Source: Xiphias gladius (lineage: Eukaryota > Chordata > Actinopteri > Istiophoriformes > Xiphiidae). Taken from it: a stretch of 64,000 nt of DNA. Positions 43,300-56,539 of the stretch are shown one piece after another. Made by a program: the position numbers and the translations under genes. Position 1 is the first letter of the stretch, and each line of letters begins with the position of its first letter. The notes beneath the pieces were generated by a model. The model saw only the letters and a list, made by a program, of their open reading frames with translations. It did no database searches and was not told where the DNA came from. Where the stretch lies: assembly GCF_016859285.1 (NCBI RefSeq), contig NC_053414.1, positions 3,433,017 through 3,497,016 on the forward strand, written 5' to 3'.

Positions 43300-46190
43300 C
43301 ACAATTTTATATAATAATACATGTACGGAGCAAGTTTGGTTTACCTCAGATAGTTCGTCACCGCGTGTTGATTTAACATTATTAAGCCATGTCATCCATC
43401 TTTTTTCATACAATGAAATGCTACCTCCTTTTTTATGTTATTTGTTACCTATGATTAATTTGGAAATATTTATAATGTAATTTTTTTTAAAGCAGATACT
43501 CTTAATAATCTTAACAGGTCATTTTCTTTCTCTACCTTTTCGCTCTGCATTTTCCCTAGACCTACAAAATTCTGGTTAATACAAAACAAAAAATGGATTT
43601 TATTTGTGTATATCTCAACAGAAGGACTGCGCTGGGTGTTGTTTGATCTCTTGCCGTCTTCAGCATTTGTCCTGGGCTGTTCAGAAGCTCAGCTTTTTCC
43701 AACAGTTACAGTGGAGTCGCAGCCAGTGATGAAAGGAGGAATTATTGCAGTGACTAATAACTGCTTAAATGTACATGATGGTATTGTTTTTTAAGGCAGA
43801 CTTGTAAAAAGGTGAACCTATCCATGAAAGATATGGTGACAAATGGCGTCTGATGCAGAGCGATCAGTCCACGCTTTAGGACAAACAGTCATATTATTAG
43901 TAGATAGAACTCGAGGTGGTTTCCCAAGAGTTTCCATTTACTGGGAAAACTGCTACTGGAGCTGTTTTCTTACAGCAAACGGACACGTCTCCCGAGCAGC
44001 AAAACCACCAGGCTTTCATTTCATTGAGCTTTATTGTGGTTTGTTTGTTTTTTTCTTTCATTTGTTAGGCTGGGGGAATCAGTGGATTATTGAAGCCCCA
44101 CAGTGAAGAAGAACTCTCTGCCCGAACACATGAGCAATAAACTGTAAAGACAAACCCAGTTAACTCATCTGGAGTTTTTGCTGGTCAGACCCGAGCTCTT
44201 GGCCGTGTAGACTCTTAACCGGGTTTCCAACGGGCTTTCTACGGGTGTGCAGGACAAAGACTCTAGACGGGGACGGTATCACCGTGACAGCAAAGCAGCA
44301 GCAGGACAAGAGCTTGTCTGCAGCCATGTGTCCTTGTATTTAAACATTAGAGTCACCGGACAGTGAAAGGAAAGTGTACTCTGCACTATCAGTACCTCCA
44401 CTTTGGATACTGGAGTAAATTCTGCTGCTCAAAGGTAGAAAAAGTTCTGGGATCCTTTACTCGAGTAAACTCCCTTACAAAAATTCTCCATTACAATCTA
44501 TCAAAATCTGACTTCAGTTAGAGTACATAAGAACTACCAGACAAGTACTTGCTAGTAATATATTGTCATTTATTACATTTCATTTATTACGAGTCATGGA
44601 GGCTTCAGCAGCGTTTTACTGCTGGAGCTGCTCCAGATGGAGCTGCTTTTAGCTACGTCATAGAAAGGGAGAGAGTTCAGTCCACTGGTTCCCAACCTGG
44701 GGGTCGGGCCCCTCCAGAGGGTCGCCAGGTGAACCTGAGGGGTCGTCAGATGATTCGTCGGAGAGGAAAAAAAAAAAAAAGTTCTGATCCGTTTGAATCA
44801 GTTTTCAGGTTTTGGGGCTTTTCTCTAAAATGTCATTTTTGTTAAATAGCGGATCATTTGAACAATTATTGAAATGCAACTATGGGGGAGGTTTAAAGGG
44901 GGAAATGTCTCTGATGAAATGCTGAGAACATGACAAGGACACACAACTACACGCCGACTTGATATAAGAGCCGACAAGATAAAAAGGCTGAAAACCCATG
45001 TTTTTTTCTATGCTAATGTGTTGTATCTCTTAACCCTCTCATATGTTGTCAACGTGAAATCTTAATCTGTAAGTAACCATAGCTGCCAAACAAATGTAGT
45101 GGAGGAAGCATAAAAGTAACATAAAAACTCAAATAAAGTACCAGGAGGACAATGTTTGTCCGGTCTCCTGTATTTCAGTGAAATACTTGTTTGTTGTAGC
45201 TGTGGTCAAACTGAAGCAGTGGAAAAATAATTAACTCAAGGTCCACTTACTAGATTTTTATCAGAGCTCTTAGTCGCATCTAGTGGCTCTCATCAACAGA
45301 TGGAAATTGTTCAGCTCTTATAACAAATAACTCTTGGACTAAATATCATAAACTAAATTATAACAAAAAAATGTTCTCATATACATAAAATAATACAAGG
45401 ATATATTTTCTATGATTATAGCTGAGTTATATTATAATGTCAGCAGCTGTAGTTATTGCCACATAAATTGATAAGCTTCGTTCTTGCGGTGACACGTTGT
45501 GTTTTTGTTGGTGAGAAGACGTCAGGTGTTGCACTTAAAAAGCACACGTCAGACATTTGAAGGTGGGAAGGCCGGCGGCTGCCTGATAAGGAAAACACAC
45601 CAACATCAAGGCTACGCTGACACGTCGAACCTTTTTCAGAAGAAAGCGTGGTTAATTAATGACCGAAGGGGTCGACGCTCGGTCCAACTTTGAAACCTTT
45701 GTATATTATATGGCCATAGGGCCACTCAAGGACAGTCTAGCTACACATCACATTATATATTACAACTAACCGTCCACGAACACAGCGCTTAAACAACACG
45801 CTGAAATGGCTCTTGCGACGGTCTTTTTTCTCTCCTGCCACTGCAGACCATAATGATCTCGGGTCCGATCTATAGAGACGGTCAGGCTCCTGCATAGAAC
45901 CGCTGAAGCCAGAGGTTGAAATGGTTGCGTACGGTTCGCAACCTGATTTCTCCACCTCAAAGACATCCTACCATTACATGGAATCGTTGCCTATCTAAAT
46001 CATATTACCGTATAAACAAATATAAAATATATATTTTATAAATATAGATTAGAAAACGAATGACCGGCAGTTCAGTTTTCACATTCAAACTTTCGACTTT
46101 GAGTTGAAGAGTAATAAATTCGCAGGACGTGAAAAAATTTAAAATCATGGGAACTTCTTCAACTCTTGAGGGTGAGGTCTTTGGGGGGGT
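43300..46190. other. Gap without recognised gene
   Basis: AT-rich DNA. 44680-44760 holds a common fish repeat ('gttcccaacctgggggtcgg'), also seen as a fragment near 4005-4045. No ORF here shows a domain. Confidence 0.4.
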
Positions 46191-46203
46191 GATGGCAGGG
46201 AGG

Positions 46204-46231
46204 GGTGTGTGTGTGTGTGTGTGTGTGTGTG
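46204..46231. repeat. (TG)n microsatellite
   Basis: Uninterrupted TG dinucleotides. Confidence 0.9.
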
Positions 46232-46239
46232 AGTCAGGG

Positions 46240-47525
46240 TCAGCGTGGTGCTACAGCGCTGACTCTCACAGCTCTCCTCAGCCTGGCAGTCTCCATGTGT
46301 GTGTTTAGCACCGAGGTAAGAAACCCTTTTATTCTGAAATGTCGTGTTAATAATACCGGTCTGTGTCACTTTCTGAGCTGAACCGCCCGTAGATTCACTC
46401 GGTTTGTGTCTGAACACATCGCCGCATGTTCACGGATTCAAATTCACCCGGTAAAACCACAGTGGATGTTTGAATGAACAGCTCACGTAGCGGACATGAA
46501 CTCTTCCGTCTCCCGTCATACGTGTTGAGATATCAACACGTGGAAACAGTCTGGTTGATGTATGGAGACTACAGCTCCTGCCAGACAGGGAATATTCCTT
46601 TTTCCCTCCTATTAATGGTAGTTACCCCAGAATAGATTTTTTTGAGAGAGACTCTAAACTTTTGTCCAATGTCCTTCGATCAAAGGACCATAAATTAGTG
46701 TCGCTATGAGGGTTTCACAAGGCATTACCGAAGACACCTCCTCAAGAGCCTTCACATGTGAGCTTTTTCGACCAGAACACCACATCCAATACAGAAACTG
46801 TCATGTGTTAAGAGAACTGATTCTTGAGTGTTTCTAATGCAGCGGACAATTTCATCACTTAACAAGAGGACAAAATAACAGATCTTTTCAAGTCTAGCTC
46901 CAAAATGTGGCACGGTTGAGGCCTGACCAATGTTGTTAGATTATTAAATCAGATTATTCTTTATTATCTTTCACAAAGTCCATATATATTGCAGGCGTCT
47001 TGCTTTTGCTTGTATTACAACGCACAGATGAAATAGTTCTGACTCTGAACTGAAGACTCTGAATTTAGACTTTGAGGGTTCGCTGAGCAAAGACGATTAT
47101 TTGTGGGCACACAGGAAACTTCTGCTGTGATGTTTATGCCGTTTGACCAGAAACTGCCAGATGAGAAGTGTATGTGGAGCACAGCGAGTGGCCGACGTGC
47201 AGGGACATATGTCCCTCGTCGACCTCGTCGGCCGCAGACGAAGAGGTCGACGCCGCTTTGAAGACGCTTTGAAGCACTTTTTACCTCCCTGACGCTGCGA
47301 GGCCTTTTGGAGTGCACCTCAGCAGAATCAAATCACATTGTCTTTATTTTTCTGTTTTCCATGGCGGGACAATAGAGCAACAGAAGGGGTCCATGCTCAG
47401 TGTCCACTGCCCGCTGCTCCGACACCCCGCAGCTCTAATTGATGCTTTGTCCGTCCATGTCTCGCCTCGTTAGAGCCCTCAGAGCTCGCAGGCCGGAACA
47501 AATCCAACCTGTCATCTGCTCCAGG
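46240..47525. other. Gap without recognised gene
   Basis: Sequence before the large minisatellite. Contains no domain-bearing ORF. Confidence 0.4.
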
Positions 47526-47530
47526 TCGAT

Positions 47531-50500
47531 CAGAGTGTGTGTCTGTGTCAGAGTGTGTGTCTGTGTCAGAGTGTGTGTCTGTGTCAGAGTGTGTGTCTGT
47601 GTCCAGTGTGTCTGTGTCAGAGTGTGTGTCTGTGTCAGAGTGTGTGTCTGTGTCAGAGTGTGTGTCTGTGTCAGAGTGTGTGTCTGTGTCAGAGTGTGTG
47701 TCTGTGTCCAGTGTGTGTCTGTGTCAGAGTGTGTGTTTGTGTCCAGTGTGTGTCTGTGTCAGAGTGTGTGTCTGTGTCACACTGTGTGTCTGTGTCAGAG
47801 TGTGTCTATGTCCAGTGTGTGTCTGTGTCAGAGTGTGTGTTTGTGTCAGAGTGTGTGTCTGTGTCCAGTGTGTGTCTGTGTCAGAGTGTGTGTTTGTGTC
47901 ACTGTGTGTGTCTGTGTCCAGTGTGTGTCTGTGTCAGAGTGTGTGTTTGTGTCACTGTGTGTGTCTGTGTCACTGTGTGTGTCTGTGTCAGAGTGTGTGT
48001 CTGTGTCCAGTGTGTGTGTCTGTGTCCAGTGCGTGTCTGTGTCCGTGTGTCTGTGTCCAGTGTGTGTCTGTGTCCAGTGTGTGTGTCTGTGTCCAGTGTG
48101 TGTCTGTGTCCGTGTGTCTGTGTCCAGTGTGTGTCTGTGTCAGAGTGTGTGTTTGTGTCACTGTGTGTGCCTGTGTCACTGTGTGTGTCTGGGTCAGAGT
48201 GTGTGTCTGTGTCACTGTGTTTGTCTGTGTCAGAGTGTGTGTTTGTGTCCAGTGTGTGTCTGTGTCCAGTGTGTGTGTCTGTGTCCGTGTGTCTGTGTCC
48301 AGTGTGTGTGTCTGTGTCCAGTGTGTGTGTCTGTGTCCAGTGTGTGTCTGTGTCCGTGTCTGTGTCCAGTGTGTGTCTGTGTCAGAGTGTGTGTTTGTGT
48401 CACTGTGTGTGCCTGTGTCACTGTGTGTGTCTGGGTCAGAGTGTGTGTTTGTGTCCAGTGTGTGTCTGTGTCCAGTGTGTGTGTCTGTGTCCAGTGCGTG
48501 TCTGTGTCCGTGTGTCTGTGTCCAGTGTGTGTCTGTGTCCAGTGTGTGTGTCTGTGTCCAGTGTGTGTCTGTGTCCGTGTGTCTGTGTCCAGTGTGTGTC
48601 TGTGTCAGAGTGTGTGTTTGTGTCACTGTGTGTGCCTGTGTCACTGTGTGTGTCTGGGTCAGAGTGTGTGTCTGTGTCACTGTGTTTGTCTGTGTCAGAG
48701 TGTGTGTTTGTGTCCAGTGTGTGTCTGTGTCCAGTGTGTGTGTCTGTGTCCGTGTGTCTGTGTCCAGTGTGTGTGTCTGTGTCCAGTGTGTGTGTCTGTG
48801 TCCAGTGTGTGTCTGTGTCCGTGTGTCTGTGTCCAGTGTGTGTCTGTGTCAGAGTGTGTGTTTGTGTCACTGTGTGTGCCTGTGTCACTGTGTGTGTCTG
48901 GGTCAGAGTGTGTGTTTGTGTCCAGTGTGTGTCTGTGTCCAGTGTGTGTCTGTGTCCAGTGTGTGTCTGTGTCCGTGTGTCTGTGTCCAGTGTGTGTCTG
49001 TGTCAGAGTGTGTGTTTGTGTCACTGTGTGTGCCTGTGTCACTGTGTGTGTCTGGGTCAGAGTGTGTGTCTGTGTCCAGTGTGTGTCTGTGTCCAGTGCG
49101 TGTCTGTGTCCGTGTGTCTGTGTCCAGTGTGTGTCTGTGTCAGAGTGTGTGTCTGTGTCAGAGTGTGTGTTTGTGTCCAGTGTGTGTCTGTGTCCAGTGT
49201 GTGTGTCTGTGTCCAGTGTGTGTCTGTGTCCAGTGTGTGTGTCTGTGTCAGAGTGTGTGTTTGTGTCACTGTGTGTGTCTGTGTCCAGTGTGTGTGTCTG
49301 TGTCCAGTGTGTGTGTCTGTGTCAGAGTGTGTGTCTGTCTCCAGTGTGTGTGTCTGTGTCAGAGTGTGTGTTTGTGTCACTGTGTGTGCCTGTGTCACTG
49401 TGTGTGTCTGGGTCAGAGTGTGTGTCTGTGTCCAGTGTGTGTCTGTGTCAGAGTGTGTGTTTGTGTCACTGTGTGTGTCTGTGTCCAGTGGGTGTCTGTG
49501 TCCGTGTGTCTGTGTGTGTGTCTGTGTCCAGTGTGTGTCTGTGTCCAGTGTGTGTCTGTGTCCAGTGTGTGTCTGTGTCCAGTGTGTGTGTCTGTGTCAG
49601 AGTGTGTGTCTGTGCCATTGTGTGTCTGTGTCAGAGTGTGTGTCTGTGTCACTGTGTGTGTCTGGGTCAGAGTGTGTGTTTGTGTCCAGTGTGTGTCTGT
49701 GTCCAGTGTGTGTCTGTGTCCAGTGTGTGTGTTTGTGTCCAGTGTGTGTCTGTGTCCAGTGTGTGTCTGTGTCCAGTGTGTGTCTGTGTCCAGTGTGTGT
49801 CTGTGTCAGAGTGTGTGTCTGTGTCCAGTGTGTGTCTGTGTCCAGTGTGTGTCTGTGTCCAGTGTGTGTCTGTGTCCAGTATGTGTGTCTGTGTCCAGTG
49901 TGTGTGTCTGTGTCCAGTGTGTGTCTGTGTCCAGTGTGTGTCTGTGTCAGAGTGTGTGTCTGTGTCAGAGTGTGTGTCTGTGTCCAGTGTGTCTGTTCCC
50001 AGTGTGTGTCTGTGTCCAGTGTGTGTCTGTGTCCAGTGTGTGTGTCTGTGTCCATTGTGTGTCTGTGTCCAGTGTGTGTCGGTGTCAGAGTGTGTGTCTG
50101 TGTCCAGTGTGTGTCTGTGTCAGAGTGTGTGTCTGTGTCCAGTGTGTGTGTCTGTGTCCATTGTGTGTCTGTGTCAGAGTGTGTGTCTGTGTCCAGTGTG
50201 TGTGTCTGTGTCCAGTGTGTGTCTGTGTCCAGTGTGTCTGTGTCCAGTGTGTGTGTCTGTGTCCAGTGTGTGTGTCTGTGTCCAGTGTGTGTCTGTGTCA
50301 GAGTGTGTGTTTGTGTCCAGTGTGTGTGTCTGTGTCCAGTGTGTGTCTGTGTCCAGTGTGTGTCTGTGTCACTGTGTTTGTCTGTGTCAGAGTGTGTGTT
50401 TGTGTCACACTGTGTGTCTGTGTCCAGTGTATGTCTGTGTCACACTGTGTGTCTGTGTCAGAGTGTGTGTTTGTGTCACACTGTGTGTCTGTGTCCAGTG

Positions 50501-53016
50501 TATGTCTGTGTCACACTGTGTGTCTGTGTCCAGTGTGTGTCTGTGTCCAGTGTGTGTGTCTGTGTCAGAGTGTGTGTCTGTGTCCAGTGTGTGCCTGTGT
50601 CACTGTGTGTGTCTGTGTCCGTGTGTCTGTGTCCAGTGTGTGTGTCTGTGTCCAGTGCGTGTCTGTGTCCGTGTGTCTGTGTCCAGTGTGTGTGTCTGTG
50701 TCCAGTGTGTGTGTCTGTGTCCAGTGTGTGTCTGTGTCCGTGTGTCTGTGTCCAGTGTGTGTCTGTGTCAGAGTGTGTGTTTGTGTCACTGTGTGTGCCT
50801 GTGTCACTGTGTGTGTCTGGGTCAGAGTGTGTGTTTGTGTCCAGTGTGTGTCTGTGTCCAGTGTGTGTCTGTGTCCAGTGTGTGTCTGTGTCCGTGTGTC
50901 TGTGTCCAGTGTGTGTCTGTGTCAGAGTGTGTGTTTGTGTCACTGTGTGTGCCTGTGTCACTGTGTGTGTCTGGGTCAGAGTGTGTGTCTGTGTCCAGTG
51001 TGTGTCTGTGTCCAGTGCGTGTCTGTGTCCGTGTGTCTGTGTCCAGTGTGTGTCTGTGTCAGAGTGTGTGTCTGTGTCAGAGTGTGTGTTTGTGTCCAGT
51101 GTGTGTCTGTGTCCAGTGTGTGTGTCTGTGTCCAGTGTGTGTCTGTGTCCAGTGTGTGTGTCTGTGTCAGAGTGTGTGTTTGTGTCACTGTGTGTGTCTG
51201 TGTCCAGTGTGTGTGTCTGTGTCCAGTGTGTGTGTCTGTGTCAGAGTGTGTGTCTGTCTCCAGTGTGTGTGTCTGTGTCAGAGTGTGTGTTTGTGTCACT
51301 GTGTGTGCCTGTGTCACTGTGTGTGTCTGGGTCAGAGTGTGTGTCTGTGTCCAGTGTGTGTCTGTGTCAGAGTGTGTGTTTGTGTCACTGTGTGTGTCTG
51401 TGTCCAGTGTGTGTCTGTGTCCGTGTGTCTGTGTCCAGTGTGTGTCTGTGTCCAGTGTGTGTCTGTGTCCAGTGTGTGTCTGTGTCCAGTGTGTGTGTCT
51501 GTGTCAGAGTGTGTGTCTGTGCCATTGTGTGTCTGTGTCAGAGTGTGTGTCTGTGTCACTGTGTGTGTCTGGGTCAGAGTGTGTGTTTGTGTCCAGTGTG
51601 TGTCTGTGTCCAGTGTGTGTCTGTGTCCAGTGTGTGTGTTTGTGTCCAGTGTGTGTCTGTGTCCAGTGTGTGTCTGTGTCCAGTGTGTGTCTGTGTCCAG
51701 TGTGTGTCTGTGTCAGAGTGTGTGTCTGTGTCCAGTGTGTGTCTGTGTCAGAGTGTGTGTTTGTGTCCAGTGTGTGTCTGTGTCCAGTGTGTGTCTGTGT
51801 CCAGTATGTGTGTCTGTGTCCAGTGTGTGTGTCTGTGTCCAGTGTGTGTCTGTGTCCAGTGTGTGTCTGTGTCAGAGTGTGTGTCTGTGTCAGAGTGTGT
51901 GTCTGTGTCCAGTGTGTCTGTTCCCAGTGTGTGTCTGTGTCCAGTGTGTGTCTGTGTCCAGTGTGTGTGTCTGTGTCAGAGTGTGTCTGTGTCCAGTGTG
52001 TGTGTCTGTGTCCAGTGTGTGTCTGTGTCCAGTGTGTGTGTCTGTGTCCAGTGTGTGTGTCTGTGTCCAGTGTGTGTCTGTGTCCAGTGTGTCTGTGTCC
52101 AGTGTGTGTGTGTCTGTGTCAGAGTGTGTGTTTGTGTCCAGTGTGTGTGTCTGTGTCCAGTGTGTGTCTGTGTCCAGTGTGTGTCTGTGTCACTGTGTTT
52201 GTCTGTGTCAGAGTGTGTGTTTGTGTCACACTGTGTGTCTGTGTCCAGTGTATGTCTGTGTCACACTGTGTGTCTGTGTCAGAGTGTGTGTTTGTGTCAC
52301 ACTGTGTGTCTGTGTCCAGTGTATGTCTGTGTCACACTGTGTGTCTGTGTCCAGTGTGTGTCTGTGTCCAGTGTGTGTGTCTGTGTCAGAGTGTGTGTCT
52401 GTGTCCAGTGTGTGCCTGTGTCACTGTGTGTGTCTGTGTCCAGTGTGTGTCTGTGTCCAGTGTGTGTCTGTGTCCAGTGTGTGTCTGTGTCCAGTGTGTG
52501 TCTGTGTCACTGTGTTTGTCTGTGTCAGAGTGTGTGTTTGTGTCACACTGTGTGTCTGTGTCCAGTGTATGTCTGTGTCACACTGTGTGTCTGTGTCAGA
52601 GTGTGTGTCTGTGTCCAGTGTGTGTCTGTGTCCAGTGTGTGTCTGTGTCAGTGTGTCTGTGTCACTGTGTGTGTCTGTGTCCAGTGTGTGTGTCTGTGTC
52701 AGAGTGTGTGTCTGTGTCCAGTGTGTGTGTTTGTGTCCAGTGTGTGTCTGTGTCCAGTGTGTGTCTGTGTCAGTGTGTCTGTGTCACTGTGTGTGTCTGT
52801 GTCCAGTGTGTGTGTCTGTGTCAGAGTGTGTGTCTGTGTCCAGTGTGTGTGTTTGTGTCCAGTGTGTGTCTGTGTCCAGTGTGTGTCTGTGTCAGTGTGT
52901 CTGTGTCACTGTGTGTGTCTGTGTCCAGTGTGTGTGTCTGTGTCAGAGTGTGTGTCTGTGTCCAGTGTGTGTCTGTGTCCAGTGTGTGTCTGTGTCCAGT
53001 GTGTCTGTGTCAGTGT
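47531..53016. repeat. 5.5-kb GT-rich minisatellite with higher-order repeats
   Basis: A continuous array of 15-18-bp units such as 'tgtgtctgtgtccag', 'tgtgtgtctgtgtcagag' and 'tgtttgtgtcac'. Variant units form larger blocks: the marker 'gcctgtgtcactgtgtgtgt' recurs at irregular intervals, and a segment from about 48.76 to 50.6 kb is repeated with a displacement that starts at 1919 bp and changes to 1907 and 1925 bp through small indels. All three plus-strand frames stay open for about 1850 codons because the units contain no stop trinucleotide. This is a composition artefact, not a gene. Confidence 0.95.
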
Positions 53017-53019
53017 AGT

Positions 53020-54640
53020 TCTGGTCCGGACAGATACACAACGAGCCGAAACTCACTGTGAAGCTGAGGGAGCTTCAGGTTCAGCCGGTGAATGTCTGTA
53101 GGTTCACCGCGACCACCGGCTCCTTCACCACAGTCATCTCATACCTCGTCGTCATCGTGGTAAATAAACAAATACATCCGGAGGAGCAGCTGATTTTTTT
53201 TCACCATTGTTAGATAACGGTGATCGGCTCCTGGAGGCTGTCGGCTGCACTCTGCCCTCTGTTTTATTACCGGGTGTGGCGATCTCCTCACCGCTCACTG
53301 TATGTGTACAGTTCTCCTGCTGCTCTGCAGCCCAGACTGAGGACAGAGTCGGGCAACAAAAAAAAACTTGTAAAGACGCTGCCACTTCCTCCTGTGACAA
53401 TGTTAGGTTTGTTGTTTTAACTTTATTATGATAGTTGTGGGAACCCAAACCTGTTCATGTCTCTAAATCGATTTTACCCATTATCTATACTAATATAATT
53501 TCCTCTGCCAAGGAGGTTCTGCTTTCGGCCGTGTCTGTCTGCTGGTTTGTTTGTTTGTCAGCAGGATAACACAAAAACCACTGAACGGGTTTGCACCAAA
53601 CTTAGTGGAGGGACGGGACGTGGGCCAGGGAAGAACCCGTTACATTTTGGTGCAGATGCGACCAAAATGGGCAGATCCAGGAATTTGTATTGCTTTCATT
53701 ATTCCTAATTTCTTCCACTGTACCTACATTTAAGCACCAGTAGAAACCAGTCAGTATTTTAACGGTACCCGATTCAGAAAACAAAATATTCTGTAACTCG
53801 TAGTGTTTCTCTTCGTTAGCTTCATAGAGCTGTTGACGGCTGATCTGTGTGAAAATGAATGTCACGTTTTTATGTGCGCACTGTGAAGTACGACAGCAAA
53901 ACTTTAAACCTGCATAAATTGATATTTTCGATTGACCTGAATTTGGATCAAATGACTTGCTGTAACGTCTCTGGTAGTTCTGACCCTCTGCAGGTGTGAG
54001 GAGCTTTTCAGCCTCTTTTGGCTCCTAGTTTTTCTTTTGCGACACATGTCCTGTCTGGTTCCGTCTCAGTGTTTCCAGCAGCAGAGCCAGAGAGCCAGAT
54101 GTTTCCCTCAGGAGCTGGGGGAGACCAAAACCAGAGCTAAAAGAGGAGGGAATACTGGACTTAGATTCATCAGGTGGACGTAAACACCACTCCAGAGTTT
54201 GGAGATAGAAGTAGGAAGCTGGTTGCACATTGTATATGTACATGTGTATCTGTCAGCTTTGAGGAACACTCTATTTTAGCCACCTCTGACTCAGAGTCAG
54301 TCAAAAACACCATGAAACACCATGAAAACTGTTCAGTGTAGCCTAACTGCTAATTAAACAACAAAGCCTCCATTTCTAAGATACAGTGGATACAAAATGT
54401 CAGTAAGAGTTGTCGATAGTCTCCGTTTATGGAGCTAGACTGGCAGTTTGTGGTTGTGCAATGATGTGCTAAGCAGAGAGAGTTCAGCAGCTGGGGAACA
54501 AGGACACACCCAGTTCAATTAGGCAGAGTACCCTCTCGTATCTTTTTAAAAAAGCCCGACATTTTATTTTTCCACTTCCACAATATTTTACTGTTCCCAT
54601 CTTATTTTATTAAATTTGGGGTATTTTATTCTATTTTAAT
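53020..54640. other. Gap with repeats, no gene recognised
   Basis: 53540-53700 is a second copy of the 'gggaagaacccgtta' repeat found at 30165-30260. 53995-54150 is one arm of a dispersed inverted pair (see 57315-57565). No coding exon supported. Confidence 0.45.
53995..54150 (-). repeat. Dispersed repeat, inverted partner of 57315-57565
   Basis: The reverse complement reads 'ggttttggtctcccccagct', 'gagggaaacatctggctctc', 'gaaccagacaggac' and 'agaggctgaaaagctcctca', matching 57315-57565 in order but lacking about 120 bases in the middle. A common fish repeat. Confidence 0.7.
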
Positions 54641-54659
54641 TCACTGTACTTTATTGCTT

Positions 54660-54781
54660 TATTTAGTTGTGGTGTAGATCTGTTTTAATTTTGTTTTTCA
54701 TTTGTACAAAAAGTTCTAAAATAGTTTGGAAGGTGCTATATAAATAAAGTTTATTGTTATTGTTATTATTATTATTATTAT
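54660..54781 (+). repeat. LINE-type 3' tail
   Basis: 'aaggtgctatataaataaag' followed by (TTA)n is the standard 3' end of fish L2-like and related elements. Only the tail is present. Confidence 0.6.
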
Positions 54782-55069
54782 TCAATCCTGTACAGATTAA
54801 GGCTGCTGGAAACTGTCTGTCTTGACTGCAGCCTTATATCAACCCCCCCCCCCGCTGCTCTCACACACTTTCCAGTGTGATCTTGTAGTTTGTAGTATTC
54901 AGAATATACTTCCAGATCGCTTTCTGACCCTGATGTCTTAATCTTTCTTCCAGACTTCCTCCCCCTCGTTCCTTCTTTCCTGCAGTTCATCAGAGCACAG
55001 CGCCCTCTGCCAGCTGTAAGAAGCCTCGCAACAAGACTGAGGACTGGAGCCCAACCAATCTCCATGGTA

Positions 55070-55082
55070 ACATCTGTGTGTG

Positions 55083-55151
<69 letters not shown>
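55070..55151. repeat. (TG)n microsatellite
   Basis: About 80 bases of TG with two single-base breaks. Confidence 0.95.
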
Positions 55152-55153
<2 letters not shown>

Positions 55154-55159
55154 TTGTGT

Positions 55160-56530
55160 TTCCAGCTCCTCGGGTCGACTTGTCAATCTCTGCAGGCAAC
55201 TGTGACGTCGTCCGTTTCCTCACAATCACCTGCAGAGATGATCCAGTCCCTCTGTCCATCACTCTGCTCTGATCAATAACACTTTGTGATCAATAACAGA
55301 CTCACTGCTGTGTCACGAAGGTGCAGGAGGCAACAGTGGCTCTTTGCGGCCCCTGGTGGCAGCATGAGGTACCTGTTCATATTTCCAGACATCCTTCTAT
55401 CGGCGGGTCAAATGACTTAATTTCATAAAAACAATACAAGGTGCAGCCGTCCGCGTGTGTTTACGGGAAACAGCTGCGAACCAGTTTAATCTCAGCTGGC
55501 AACTGTGAGTTTGAGCGTCTCACAGCGCTGGCTGAGGTCCGCCTGAGCGCAGCGACGTCATCACTCCTACCAGAGGACCAGGACGGCCTCAAGGGGGCGC
55601 CGCGGAAACCAGAGAATACGGAAAAAATAGAACAGGAGGCTTTATTTTGTTGTTCAAGTTTCTTTATGTCTCACAGTCATTGGTATAAAGTCAGTAAAGA
55701 GCCAAGGAAAGCTCATTCACTTTCAGTCAGGGTCTTATTGTTTTCATATGTTTGATCTTTTCATTTTTATTTAAGTGTTTCAGCCACAATAAAGGGGGAG
55801 TTCACCCAACATGCCACTGAGAGACAGTGAAAAAATATTTGTCATGGAGACGAATAATAGTTTGTTTTCCTCTTCATCTGATGTCAACAACTTTTAAAAT
55901 ATATTTTGTACTTTTAATTATTTCTGACGCCTTCTTTTCTCTCACTTGTGAGATGAGTGGCTCAGGTTTTTTTGTTTTTCTTTTGTTTTTTTTACTATTT
56001 TTAATCATAAAAATAAATAACACATTCTGACTTCTTGTCTGATGCCACTTACTTTTTTTTTTTTTTTCCTTGCTAAGGATTTTTTAATTTCAGGATATTT
56101 TAGACTAAAATTATAAGTACCTCTTGTATGTAAACACGGCAGGTTTAACTTACACTTTCAGTTGTATTGTGCAGTCTTATGCATATTGTGTGTGTGTGTT
56201 TCTTGTATTATTCCTGTTGTGGGGACATAAATCTGTTTACACAATCACACTGACTTGATTTCCTTTTGGGGACAAAAAAGCAACTCCCCATAATGTGAAT
56301 CAGTCAGTTTGGGGAGGGGGGCTTGGTGCATGTGCAGGTAAGTGTAACAGCACATCCACGTGTGATGTCAGAATGATGGTCCAGGGTCCAGAGCTTTCCG
56401 ATGTTGATGATACTGCATCAGGAACTGATTGGAGAGTGATGAAGGCCATCAGTTCCTAATGCACAGCCTTCAGCATTGAAAGATGCTCCACACCGTGAGC
56501 AGCTGAATTTTTGTACTGAATGTACTTTAT
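55160..56530. other. Gap without recognised gene
   Basis: ORFs at 55441-55755 and 55827-56030 have no recognisable domain or splice partners. Confidence 0.4.
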
Positions 56531-56539
56531 ATCCACGCT

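Noticed and set aside
47531..53016. CRISPR-like array appearance (short regular repeats)
   Set aside because: The units are contiguous with no unique spacers, and the setting is a vertebrate genome.
47439..53101. Three overlapping plus-strand ORFs of about 1850 codons, and minus-strand ORFs up to 230 codons
   Set aside because: They are reading frames through a stop-free GT-rich minisatellite. All frames are open at once and the products are simple Cys/Val/Ser or His/Thr/Asp repeats.
55064..55279. ORFs of CVCVCV type on plus and HTHTHT on minus
   Set aside because: They translate the (TG)n microsatellite.
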